Shown here piece after piece: positions 17,374 through 25,756 of a DNA stretch of 61,849 nt. Location of the stretch: positions 1 to 61,849 of the forward strand of contig CAZSDJ010000003.1 in assembly GCA_964605645.1 (NCBI GenBank). The letters run 5' to 3'. Position numbers and translations under genes: made by a program. The stretch comes from PXAH01 sp964605645. GTDB taxonomy: Bacteria; Omnitrophota; Gorgyraeia; Duberdicusellales; 4484-171. The notes beneath the pieces are model-generated. The model made no database searches. It was not told the DNA's origin and saw only the letters and a program-made list of their open reading frames with translations. The stretch's first letter is position 1. Every line of letters begins with the position of its first letter.

Positions 17374-17402
17374 AATAAAAACAACGTCCCCAGCCGGATT
17401 TG
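17374..17402 (-). repeat. truncated duplicate of the tRNA-Glu 3' end
   Basis: Twenty-nine bases identical to 17530-17558, covering the last part of the tRNA-Glu T arm and acceptor stem plus its downstream flank. The intervening 127 bp (17403-17529) begin with a nested palindrome: ATGCGCT (17404) pairs with AGCGCAT (17459) around TTGCCGAAGGCAA. No integrase gene is nearby. Confidence 0.85.
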
Positions 17403-17540
17403 TATGCGCTTTTTGCCGAAGGCAAATTATTCTTTAATATGCTATTATAAAAATATTTAGCGCATCCAAATAAGACATTGATTGACGCTTTAAGCTTGTA
17501 TTTTATTTACAAATAGCATTTTTGAAATAAATAAAAACAA

Positions 17541-17615
17541 CGTCCCCAGCCGGATTTGAACCGGCGCCGCAGGCTCGAAAAGCCCGTGTCCTAGGCCAGA
17601 CTAGACGATGGGGAC
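17541..17615 (-). tRNA. tRNA-Glu (TTC)
   Basis: The acceptor GTCCCC(A) pairs with (T)GGGGAC and the discriminator is G. The anticodon stem CGGGC/GCCTG encloses TTTTCGA, so the anticodon is TTC. The T arm GCCGGTTCAAATCCGGC is standard. No encoded CCA. It sits between gyrA and the small membrane-protein gene, with a truncated 3' copy 139 bp downstream. Confidence 0.95.
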
Positions 17616-17677
17616 ATTTCCATAATTTTAAGTTTTTTCAAAAAAATGTCAAGAAATCATTTTTCCCCGGATAATTG

Positions 17678-20119
17678 TTAGCCTTCAGAAACTACCTGGG
17701 CTATCGCTGCCAACTTGTCACCTTTGCCTAAATTTATAACTTTCACCCCTTGAGTAGACCTGCCTGATTTGCGGATATCTTTAACTTTAGTTCTAATTAA
17801 AATTCCTTGTTGGGTTATATACATAACTTCATCTTCGGTTTTAACTAACAACAGGCCTTTTACTTCTCCCAGTTTCGAAGAAAGCTTGATGTTGATTATC
17901 CCTTTACCGCCTCTGGTTTGGCTTCTGTATTCTTTAATTTGAGTCCTCTTTGCAAATCCTTTTTCGGTCGCGGTAAGCAGGAATAAATCTTCTGTTTTCA
18001 AACTCGGTTCAATAGCGCCCATCCCCAAAACTATGTCTGACTTTCCTAATTTAATACCCCGGACACCTTGAGATTGGCGGCCGGTGGCTCTGGCTTGCTT
18101 AGCTCCAAACCGAATTGAAAGGCCTTTCTTAGTCGCCAAAACTATATCATCCTTTTCACTCAAAAGTCGAGCCCCAATCAGCCTATCTTCTTTTTTTAAA
18201 GTTATGGCGATTATTCCGCTTTTGCGCGCATTGGCAAATAGCTCTAAGGAGCATCTTTTCACCATCCCCTTTTGGGTGGCCATTAAAATAAAAGAATCCG
18301 GATTAAACTCTTTGATTGAAAGTACCGCAGTAATCTGGACACTATTTTGCAACTTGAGGACATTTACTATAGCCCTGCCTTTTGAAGTTCGTGATCCTTG
18401 GGGGACTTCATAGGTCTTGAGCGGATAGGCCTTGCCTTCATCGGTAAAAATTAAAAGAGTGTCTTTGCTGGATGTAACAAAAAGATGCTGGACAAAATCC
18501 GCGTCTCCTGTTGCCATCGCAGTTACCCCTCTGCCGCCTCTTTTTTGGTGCCGGTAGGTGGTAATCGGCATTCTTTTGATATACCCTAATCTGCTTATGG
18601 CTACCACCATATCTTCTTCGACTATCAAGTCTTCCACTTCTATTTCTTCATTTTCGGAAACGATATCAGTTCTGCGTTTGTCGGAAAATTTGTCTTTGAC
18701 CTCTTTTAATTCTTCTTTTATCAGTGTTTCTTGTGTCTTTTGAGAAGAAAGAATATTTTTTAAATATTCAATTCTTTTCAGAAGTTCCTCGTACTCTTGG
18801 TCTATTTTAGCTCTTTCCAGTGCACACAATCTTTGTAGTTGCATTTGTAAAATGGCTTGAGCTTGAAGATGCGATAGCTTAAACTCTTTAACCAATGTTT
18901 TTTCTGCCTGTTTCGGGTCTTTCGCTTTTTTGATAATTTTAATTATTTTATCTAAATTTTTTAAAGCTATTTTTAGCCCTTCTAATATGTGAGCTCTTTT
19001 TTCCGCTTTTTTAAGCTGAAATTTTGTTCTCCGGATAATAACTTCTCTTCTAAAATTTATATGATGGGATAGCATATCTCTTAAACCAAGCCTTTGCGGA
19101 GTTCTGTTAACCAACGCTAAAAATATAGCCCCAAAAGTTGTTTTCATACTGGTGTGTTTGTACAATTGGTTTAAAATTACTTCCGCTTGAGCACTTCTTT
19201 TTAATTCAATAACCACTCTTATCCCGTCCCGGTCTGATTCATCTCTGAGGTCAGAGACTCCTTCTACCTTTCCTTTATTTATAATATTAGCTATTTGTTC
19301 CAGAAGTGTAGTTTTGTTTAATTGATAGGGTATCTCGGTTATTACAATATACTCTCTGTTTTTTTCTTTCTCAATTGCAGCTCTGGCACGAACAGTAAGC
19401 TTGCCCCGGCCCGTTTTATACATATTTAATATATCAGTTTTGCCGCAGATAATCCCGCCGGTGGGAAAATCCGGCCCCTTTATGTATCTATGAAGTTTTT
19501 TTACAGTGGCTTTTGGATTGTCGATTAAATAAATGAGAGCATCGCAAACTTCACCTAAATTATGAGGGGGTATGTTTGTAGACATCCCTACCGCAATCCC
19601 ACTTGCCCCGTTACACAAAAGATTAGGTAAAGTTGAAGGTAATACTTCCGGTTCTGTAAGTGAATTGTCAAAATTAGGGAAAAAATTCACCGTTTCTTTA
19701 TCTATATCTTGGAGAATATAGTCTGATATTCTGGTCATTCGGCATTCAGAATAACGCATCGCTGCCGCGGGGTCGCCGTCAATTGAGCCAAAATTTCCTT
19801 GCCCATCCACAACCGGATAACGCAAAGAAAAATCTTGGGCCATTCTCACCAAAGCATCATAAACTGCCAAGTCCCCGTGTGGATGATATTTGCCCAAGGT
19901 CTCGCCTACCACCCTTGCGCTTTTTTTATAAGATTGATTATAGCGCAGATGAATCCCTTCCATTGCATACAGGATTCTTCTTTGTACCGGTTTTAGGCCG
20001 TCTCTAATATCCGGTAAAGCCCTGCCGACGATAACGCTCATCGCATAAGACAAATAAGATTCCTTCATCTCTTCTTCTAAAAATCTGTTGATAATTTTTT
20101 CGTTATGTTTTTGTGCCAT
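17678..20119 (-). CDS. gyrA: DNA gyrase subunit A
   Basis: Breakage-reunion subunit of gyrase, about 813 aa. The N-terminal LEEEMKESYLSYAMSVIVGR and the catalytic-Tyr segment AAAMRYSECRM are intact. A GyrA-box-like HQKRGGRG near the start of the C-terminal wrapping domain supports gyrase rather than topo IV. The ATG at 20119 is chosen over 20140 because homologues begin near it and the earlier one overlaps the gyrB stop. The position equivalent to E. coli Ser83 reads Leu (HPHGDLAVYD), the substitution associated with quinolone resistance. Confidence 0.97.
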   Translation of the reverse strand: MAQKHNEKIINRFLEEEMKESYLSYAMSVIVGRALPDIRDGLKPVQRRILYAMEGIHLRYNQSYKKSARVVGETLGKYHPHGDLAVYDALVRMAQDFSLRYPVVDGQGNFGSIDGDPAAAMRYSECRMTRISDYILQDIDKETVNFFPNFDNSLTEPEVLPSTLPNLLCNGASGIAVGMSTNIPPHNLGEVCDALIYLIDNPKATVKKLHRYIKGPDFPTGGIICGKTDILNMYKTGRGKLTVRARAAIEKEKNREYIVITEIPYQLNKTTLLEQIANIINKGKVEGVSDLRDESDRDGIRVVIELKRSAQAEVILNQLYKHTSMKTTFGAIFLALVNRTPQRLGLRDMLSHHINFRREVIIRRTKFQLKKAEKRAHILEGLKIALKNLDKIIKIIKKAKDPKQAEKTLVKEFKLSHLQAQAILQMQLQRLCALERAKIDQEYEELLKRIEYLKNILSSQKTQETLIKEELKEVKDKFSDKRRTDIVSENEEIEVEDLIVEEDMVVAISRLGYIKRMPITTYRHQKRGGRGVTAMATGDADFVQHLFVTSSKDTLLIFTDEGKAYPLKTYEVPQGSRTSKGRAIVNVLKLQNSVQITAVLSIKEFNPDSFILMATQKGMVKRCSLELFANARKSGIIAITLKKEDRLIGARLLSEKDDIVLATKKGLSIRFGAKQARATGRQSQGVRGIKLGKSDIVLGMGAIEPSLKTEDLFLLTATEKGFAKRTQIKEYRSQTRGGKGIINIKLSSKLGEVKGLLLVKTEDEVMYITQQGILIRTKVKDIRKSGRSTQGVKVINLGKGDKLAAIAQVVSEG

Positions 20120-20129
20120 GGTATTTTCT

Positions 20130-22484
20130 TTACACATCAATATTTCTTACTTGATGTGCGTTAGCTTGAATAAATTCTTTCCTGGGTTGAGCTTGTGAGC
20201 CCATCAAAATAGTAAAAATCCTATCCGCTTCAACAACATCCTCCAGGACAACTTTTACCAACGTTCTTTTCTCCGGATCCATGGTACTGTCCCAAAGTTG
20301 TTCCGGATTCATCTCCCCTAATCCTTTATAGCGCTGGAGCTGCATTCCTTTGGTAGCAAGCGTTCTTACCAATTCCAATACTTCCTTAAGCCCTTCACAT
20401 TTCTGCTTTTTCTCTGTGTCTTTATCCGTGACAACAAATTTTTCTTTTTTCCCGGGAAGATAATCTTTTAAAGACATCCTTTTTTTTAATAATTGCCGGT
20501 CTATTTTTTTTATTTGGTGTGATTCAAAAATTTCTACAGAGTCTAGATCCTCTAGGTCTCCCAAGGAAGAAAGATTTTTTTGATCCAGAACAAACACAGA
20601 ATTGCCGTCTGAATTTATTTTATAAATCGGGTATTTTCCCTTCTTTTGATCTATCGCCTCAATATATTTATCAAAGGGGATGCTTTTTCTTTCTAAAGAT
20701 AGTTCCAGTTGTTCGATAGCAATTAAATTTTGAATAATTTCTTCTAATTCCTTTGCTGTCATCTTTTTCTTTTTTGCCCCTATAATTTCCAGCTCTGCTG
20801 ATTCTGTCCCCAGAGACAAGATCATTTGATTCATTTCTTTTTCAGTATGAATGTACTCCTGGTGGCTTTTCTTTTTTATTCGATAAAGCGGTGGTTGGGC
20901 AATATAAATTCTTCCTTCTTCTATCAGAGGAAGCATGTGGCGATAAAAAAGAGTTAGAATTAAGGTTCTAATGTGAGAACCGTCTACGTCAGCATCAGCC
21001 ATTATTATTACTTTATGATAACGAAGTTTATCTAAATTAAACTCCTCACCGATCCCGCTGCCTAATGCAGAAATTATAGTTTTTACCTCTTGGCTGGCTA
21101 GAATTTTATCTAATCTTGCTTTGCCCACATTCAAAATCTTGCCTTTTATCGGTAATATTGCCTGAAAGTTTCTGTCTCTGGCTTGTTTGGCTGAGCCCCC
21201 CGCAGATTCTCCTTCTACTATGTATATTTCGGCAAAACTGGGGTCTTTTTCCGCACAATCCGCTAATTTCCCCGGTAAATTGGCACTATCTAAAGCTCCT
21301 TTTCTCCGGGTAATTTCTCTTGCCCTTTTCGCCGCAGCCCGAGCTTGGGCCGCAAGCATTGCTTTTTTGAGTATTTTGTTTACAACTGATGGGTTTTGTT
21401 CAAAAAATGAAGACAATGCTTCAAAAGCAATAGAGTTAACTAACCCTTCCAGTTCAGAATTACCTAGTTTAGTTTTTGTTTGCCCTTCAAATTGAGGATT
21501 AGCTACCTTTACACTAATTATGGCACACAACCCTTCGCGGGCGTCATCCCCAGAAATGTTTTCTGTATTTTTTGAAGTTTTTTTACCTTTGGCAGACAAA
21601 TTGATCGCTCTGGTTAAGGCTGTTTTAAATCCGGTTAAGTGCGTTCCCCCCTCTATGGTGTTTATATTGTTTGCAAACGAAAATATGTTTTGTTTGTAGC
21701 CCTCGTTGTATTGGAGAGCCCCTTCCACTTCAACGTCTTCTTTTTGGCTGTTAAAATAAATTATTCTTTTATGAATAGAGCTTTTGTTGCGGTTTAGGTA
21801 TTCTACAAAAGAAACAATCCCTCCTCCGAACTTAAAGGTTGTTTCTTTGTCTTTGGTCTCATCTTTTAAAATTATTTCTAAATTTTTGTTTAGAAAAGCC
21901 AATTCTCTTAACCGCTTGGAAAGAATATCAAAAGAAAATTCACTTTCTGAAAATATATCCGGGTCGGGTTTAAAGGTTATTTTTGTCCCGGTTTTTTTTG
22001 TTTTTCCTATTTTTTTAATTTTTGTTTTGGGGTGTCCTTTTTCAAAACTTTGTTGAAAAACCGTCCCTTCTCTTTTTACTTCAGCATCAAGCCATTCGCT
22101 AAGCGCATTAACACAACTAACTCCCACTCCGTGCAGGCCGCCGCTAACCTTATAGGCTCTATGGTCAAATTTACCGCCGGCGTGTAAGGTGGTTAAAACA
22201 ACTTCCAGAGCGGGTTTTTTTAGTTTTTTATGAATATCGGTCGGGATCCCTCTCCCGTTGTCTTCTACGGAAACGCTCCCTTCCGGGTGGATAATAACCT
22301 TGATTTGATTACAATACCCGGCCGTAGCTTCATCGATTGAATTATCCACCACCTCATAAATAAGATGGTGCAGCCCTCGAACGCTGGTGTCACCGATATA
22401 CATTGCCGGCCTTTTTCGAACAGCTTCAATCCCGCCTAGCACCTGGATTGTTGTTGCGTTATATTTTTCTTTTTTAGGGCTCAT
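20130..22484 (-). CDS. gyrB: DNA gyrase subunit B
   Basis: ATPase subunit of gyrase. GHKL ATP-binding motifs include VDNSIDEATAGYC and VEDNGRGIP, and the TOPRIM residues are in EGESAGGSA and MADADVDGSHIRTL. At 784 aa it is longer than the common 640-aa form. An extra segment of about 150 residues lies between the TOPRIM DxD region and the C-terminal QRYKGLGEMNP tail (about residues 545-700), as in E. coli-type long GyrB. It precedes gyrA on the same transcript. Confidence 0.97.
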   Translation of the reverse strand: MSPKKEKYNATTIQVLGGIEAVRKRPAMYIGDTSVRGLHHLIYEVVDNSIDEATAGYCNQIKVIIHPEGSVSVEDNGRGIPTDIHKKLKKPALEVVLTTLHAGGKFDHRAYKVSGGLHGVGVSCVNALSEWLDAEVKREGTVFQQSFEKGHPKTKIKKIGKTKKTGTKITFKPDPDIFSESEFSFDILSKRLRELAFLNKNLEIILKDETKDKETTFKFGGGIVSFVEYLNRNKSSIHKRIIYFNSQKEDVEVEGALQYNEGYKQNIFSFANNINTIEGGTHLTGFKTALTRAINLSAKGKKTSKNTENISGDDAREGLCAIISVKVANPQFEGQTKTKLGNSELEGLVNSIAFEALSSFFEQNPSVVNKILKKAMLAAQARAAAKRAREITRRKGALDSANLPGKLADCAEKDPSFAEIYIVEGESAGGSAKQARDRNFQAILPIKGKILNVGKARLDKILASQEVKTIISALGSGIGEEFNLDKLRYHKVIIMADADVDGSHIRTLILTLFYRHMLPLIEEGRIYIAQPPLYRIKKKSHQEYIHTEKEMNQMILSLGTESAELEIIGAKKKKMTAKELEEIIQNLIAIEQLELSLERKSIPFDKYIEAIDQKKGKYPIYKINSDGNSVFVLDQKNLSSLGDLEDLDSVEIFESHQIKKIDRQLLKKRMSLKDYLPGKKEKFVVTDKDTEKKQKCEGLKEVLELVRTLATKGMQLQRYKGLGEMNPEQLWDSTMDPEKRTLVKVVLEDVVEADRIFTILMGSQAQPRKEFIQANAHQVRNIDV

Positions 22485-22760
22485 TTATTTAACCTTTATT
22501 TTGATTTTCTTTAATTTTGGTATTTGTTGTTTTATTGTTTTAATTATTTTTCCTTCTTTCAACTTTACTTCGTAGGCTGCCGCTGATGAACTTACAAAAA
22601 TCACCGCTTCTTTTTTGTTTCTGAATTCTATTTGGATTTTTTCTGTTATTTTTTGGCTTAGTTCCGCTTCTAAAATGTTTTGTATATTTTGATATTGGTT
22701 CTGTTTTTTTTTATTTTTTTTTATGTATTTATCTATTATTGTTTTTATGTGTTCTGTCAT
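22485..22760 (-). CDS. DUF721 / DciA-like protein
   Basis: A 91-aa basic protein with a KH-like arrangement: an N-terminal helix, then KEAVIFVSSSAAAYEVKLKEGKIIKTIKQQ. This resembles the DUF721 core of DciA, the ancestral loader of the replicative helicase. Its place between dnaN and gyrB is the usual one for dciA, although recF, often found here too, is absent. It is 1 bp from dnaN and directly abuts gyrB. Assignment rests on both weak similarity and position. Confidence 0.7.
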   Translation of the reverse strand: MTEHIKTIIDKYIKKNKKKQNQYQNIQNILEAELSQKITEKIQIEFRNKKEAVIFVSSSAAAYEVKLKEGKIIKTIKQQIPKLKKIKIKVK

Positions 22761-22761
22761 C

Positions 22762-23859
22762 TTATGTTTTCATCGGTAATAAGAGGTAGATATGTTCTTC
22801 TCTTTTTAACACGGCCGGTTTTTCCGCTCCAAAAAAATCAATTGTTACTTTTTGTTCGCTTACTTGTTTTAAAATATCTATAAAATAATTAGGGTTAAAC
22901 TCTATATCCAGCGGGGTTCCCCGGTATTCTGCATCTATTTCTTCTTTGGCCTCCCCAAGTTGGGGGGTTGTTTTGTAAATTACCATTTTATTCTTTTTTA
23001 AGTTCAGCTTCACTCCTTGGTATTCTGTGGTGGTGAGCAATCCAATTCGTTTTAAAGAAGAAATAAATTCTTCTCTCTCTACAACCAATTGTTCTCCCTT
23101 TTTTTTGGGGATATATTGTGAATAGTTGGGAAACTCGCCCTCTATCGGCCGCGTTGTTATTTTTGTTTCACCAAAATCAAATTCTATTTGTTTGCCGGAA
23201 AAAGATAGATATAAGGGGTCATTTTTTTCTTTAGTTATTCTGGCAATTTCGCCAACTGCTTTATTCGGTAAGATGAAAGAAATTTTTTCTTTTATCGCAG
23301 CTTGATTGGCCGGTAAATCCCGAGCTACAAAAGAAAGTCTTTTCCCATCTGTGGCTATTAGTTTTATTTTATCTTCTTCGAGTTCAAACAACACCCCGCT
23401 TAAAACATAATTAACATCTTCAAAACCGGCACAAAATGCTGTAAGTTTAATCATCTCTTCTAGTGTCTCCGGTAATATCTTTATGGTTATTGCTTCCTGT
23501 TTCTCTTTTATTTTGGGAAATTCATCTTCTTTTAATGTGTTTATTTTGAATTCAACTTTTCCACACCTTATTAAGAGGATGTTCTTCATCTTTTCTAAGG
23601 CCGCGTTTTGGTTGGGTAACTCCCTGGCAATAGCCATAAGCCTCCGCATCGGCACTAACGCCTTTCCGGAAACTTCAACTATTGCTTTTGTTTGGGTGGT
23701 AATTGTTAAGTCAAGGTCGGTTGTTGTAAACTTAATTGTTTCTTTTTTCGCCTCAATTAAAACGCTGCTTAGAGAAAGAAAGTCTTGTTTGGTAGTTGTT
23801 GGGCCGACAACACTTCTTAAACACTCTACTAATTTTTTTTTATTAATTGTAATATTCAT
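22762..23859 (-). CDS. dnaN: DNA polymerase III subunit beta (sliding clamp)
   Basis: Ring-shaped processivity clamp. At 365 aa with three similar domains it has the normal length. The N-terminal MNITINKKKLVECLRSVVGPTT, the mid-protein LIATDGKRLSFVARDL and the C-terminal end YLLLPMK are typical. It follows dnaA by 96 bp of AT-rich sequence on the same strand. Confidence 0.96.
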   Translation of the reverse strand: MNITINKKKLVECLRSVVGPTTTKQDFLSLSSVLIEAKKETIKFTTTDLDLTITTQTKAIVEVSGKALVPMRRLMAIARELPNQNAALEKMKNILLIRCGKVEFKINTLKEDEFPKIKEKQEAITIKILPETLEEMIKLTAFCAGFEDVNYVLSGVLFELEEDKIKLIATDGKRLSFVARDLPANQAAIKEKISFILPNKAVGEIARITKEKNDPLYLSFSGKQIEFDFGETKITTRPIEGEFPNYSQYIPKKKGEQLVVEREEFISSLKRIGLLTTTEYQGVKLNLKKNKMVIYKTTPQLGEAKEEIDAEYRGTPLDIEFNPNYFIDILKQVSEQKVTIDFFGAEKPAVLKREEHIYLLLPMKT

Positions 23860-23955
23860 AGTCTTAGTACCAGTAGATACTGTGAAAACTGTTAACTTCC
23901 TTAATAGTATAACAATTATTTATAAAAAAATAAACAAACAAATAAAAAAAACTTT

Positions 23956-25290
23956 TCATAAGTTTTTAATTTCCTGTGTAAGGCTGTTAATTACTATTTT
24001 TAATTTTTCGTCTTTCTCTAACATTTTTTTTATTTTTTTACAAGCATATAAAATATTAGTGTGATGTTTGCCTCCAAAATACCCCCCAATTTCCGGCAAA
24101 GAACTTTCCGTTAATTCCCGGGTTAAATACATCGCTACCTGCCGCGGCAGAACCAAGGTTTTGCTTCTCTTACTTTTCTTTAAATCTTCTTTTTCAACAC
24201 CATAAAAATCACTAACTTTTGCTAAAATAATTTCCGGGGTAACCCGGGCACTTATTTCGCGAACCATATCTTTTAAAATCCCTCTTGCTAAGTCAACAGT
24301 TATGGTTTTATTTTCAATTAAAGAATAAGCAATGATCCGCACTAAAGCCCCTTCGAGTTCGCGAATATTAGATGAAATATTTTCAGCAATAAAACGAACA
24401 ACTTGGGGTTCTACCTGGACCGCTTCGTTTTCCAGTTTCTTTTCTAAAATTGCAACCCGTGTTTCATAGTCCGGAGTTTGGATATCCACTACCAGCCCCC
24501 AATTAAAACGAGACACTAACCGCTCTTCTAAATCCGGGATTTCTTTCGGCGGCCGGTCTGATGAAACAACGATTTGTTTATGATGGTCGTACAATACATT
24601 AAAGGTATGGAAAAATTCTTCTTGGGAAGCCTCTTTACCCGAAAGAAACTGGATATCATCAATAAGCAGCATATCTATATCCCGGTATTTTTTCCGAAAC
24701 TTATCAGTATTGCGCTGCCGAATTGAAAGAATAAGGTCGTTAGCAAAGCTTTCGGAAGAAAGATATTTTACTTTAGTTTGCGGATCTAAAGAAAGAAGCT
24801 GATTGGAAATAGCTTGCATTAAGTGAGTCTTGCCTAACCCAACCCCACCATAAATAAAAATAGGGTTATATGATTTACCCGGCGCTTTTGCTACAGCTAA
24901 AGAGGCCGCGTGAGCCATCCGGTTTGAAGAACCGACCACAAAATTATCAAATGTAAAACGGGGATTTAAACGCAGTGATGTCTGTGGTTTGTCGCCAAAA
25001 CTTTTGTTGAAAGAACGAAAAATCTTTGTAGTTTTACTTTTCAGTAAGTTGGGATTAACCTTAAAATCAACACTGACTGGTTTCCCGGAAACTTCTTGAG
25101 AGATTTCTTGGATAGAAGACAAGTAATTGCTTTCCACCCAACTTTTAAAGAAACTATCCGGAGCTTCTAAAACAATATTGTCTTTAGTAAATTCTTTTAG
25201 CTGTAAAGGAGAAATCCAAGTATCAAAGGAAGTTTCTCCCAGGCGGGTTTTTAGTTTTTGTTTGCAAGTTTCCCAAATATCTTGTTTCAT
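23956..25290 (-). CDS. dnaA: chromosomal replication initiator protein DnaA
   Basis: AAA+ initiator that opens oriC. At 444 aa it has normal length. Domain I is at about residues 1-80. The Walker A GGVGLGKTHLMQA is near residue 145, Walker B is LLIDDIQFLSGKE, and sensor segments follow. The C-terminal DNA-binding signature is GGKHHTNILYACKKI. Compared with the common GGRDHTTVIHA form, Asp is replaced by His and the second Thr by Asn in the DnaA-box recognition helix-turn-helix. It is divergent from rpmH across the putative origin. Confidence 0.97.
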   Translation of the reverse strand: MKQDIWETCKQKLKTRLGETSFDTWISPLQLKEFTKDNIVLEAPDSFFKSWVESNYLSSIQEISQEVSGKPVSVDFKVNPNLLKSKTTKIFRSFNKSFGDKPQTSLRLNPRFTFDNFVVGSSNRMAHAASLAVAKAPGKSYNPIFIYGGVGLGKTHLMQAISNQLLSLDPQTKVKYLSSESFANDLILSIRQRNTDKFRKKYRDIDMLLIDDIQFLSGKEASQEEFFHTFNVLYDHHKQIVVSSDRPPKEIPDLEERLVSRFNWGLVVDIQTPDYETRVAILEKKLENEAVQVEPQVVRFIAENISSNIRELEGALVRIIAYSLIENKTITVDLARGILKDMVREISARVTPEIILAKVSDFYGVEKEDLKKSKRSKTLVLPRQVAMYLTRELTESSLPEIGGYFGGKHHTNILYACKKIKKMLEKDEKLKIVINSLTQEIKNL

Positions 25291-25413
25291 TTATGTTTTC
25301 ACAAAGTTAACAACTTATTCACAATTTTAAGGAACCTAATTATACCTCAATAAATTATCTTTGCAACTTTTTTGTGGTTGACACTCAATAATTTTATGTT
25401 AAAATTTTTTGAT
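25291..25413. promoter_or_regulatory. candidate oriC / divergent dnaA-rpmH intergenic region
   Basis: This 123-bp AT-rich gap separates minus-strand dnaA from plus-strand rpmH. It contains a perfect DnaA box TTATTCACA at 25315-25323 and a weaker GTTTTCACA at 25295-25303. All intact genes to the left are on the minus strand and all to the right on the plus strand, as expected at a bidirectional origin. Only one strong box is visible, so the functional origin may also use the 96-bp dnaA-dnaN gap. Confidence 0.7.
25378..25405 (+). promoter_or_regulatory. rpmH promoter
   Basis: TTGACA (25378-25383), a 16-bp spacer, then TAAAAT (25400-25405) form a strong sigma-70-type promoter. The expected start point is about 25412, only a couple of bases before the rpmH ATG at 25414, and no Shine-Dalgarno is present. 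The rpmH transcript may therefore be nearly leaderless. Confidence 0.7.
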
Positions 25414-25551
25414 ATGAAAAAGAATCTAAAAACACCTACCAACTTAAAAGGTAAACGCAAGCACGGTTTTCGAAAAAGAATGAGTTCGAAAAACGGCACA
25501 AAAATTGTTAATAACCGCAGGAAAAAAGGCCGCAAACAGGTTTCCCGATGA
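25414..25551 (+). CDS. rpmH: 50S ribosomal protein L34
   Basis: A 45-aa highly basic ribosomal protein starting MKKNLKTPTNLKGKRKHGF, with the family core KHGFRKRMSSKNGTKIV and a C-terminal RRKKGRKQVSR. It sits at the canonical place beside dnaA. Its TGA stop overlaps the yidD start (ATGA). The rnpA gene that normally follows rpmH is absent. Confidence 0.95.
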   Translation: MKKNLKTPTNLKGKRKHGFRKRMSSKNGTKIVNNRRKKGRKQVSR

Positions 25552-25754
25552 ATAACACTGTTATATCCTTGCTAAAAATATACCAATATTTTTCTCAATT
25601 TCTGCCGCGGTATTGTATTTATATCCCGACTTGTTCTGAGTATGCAATTCAAGCTTTTCGAAAATATTTTTTTCTGAAAGCCTTTATGTTGGCTGTTCTA
25701 CGAATTTTACGTTGTAATCCCTTTTCTCAAGGGGGATTCGATCCAGTAAGATAA
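25548..25754 (+). CDS. yidD: membrane protein insertion efficiency factor YidD
   Basis: A 68-aa family protein with the signature PRYCIYIPTCSEYAIQAF, followed by RILRCNPFSQGGFDPV, both near-invariant. It is thought to help YidC-dependent membrane insertion. It overlaps rpmH by 4 bp and lies 2 bp before yidC. Confidence 0.95.
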   Translation: MNNTVISLLKIYQYFSQFLPRYCIYIPTCSEYAIQAFRKYFFLKAFMLAVLRILRCNPFSQGGFDPVR

Positions 25755-25756
25755 AC

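Noticed and set aside
16907..17425. Longer start for the membrane protein upstream of glmS
   Set aside because: The added 21 residues are translated from the duplicated tRNA-Glu fragment; the ATG at 17362 is more credible.
17374..17615. Prophage or integrative-element att sites at tRNA-Glu
   Set aside because: The repeats are only 156 bp apart and there is no integrase gene; a small palindromic insertion fits better.
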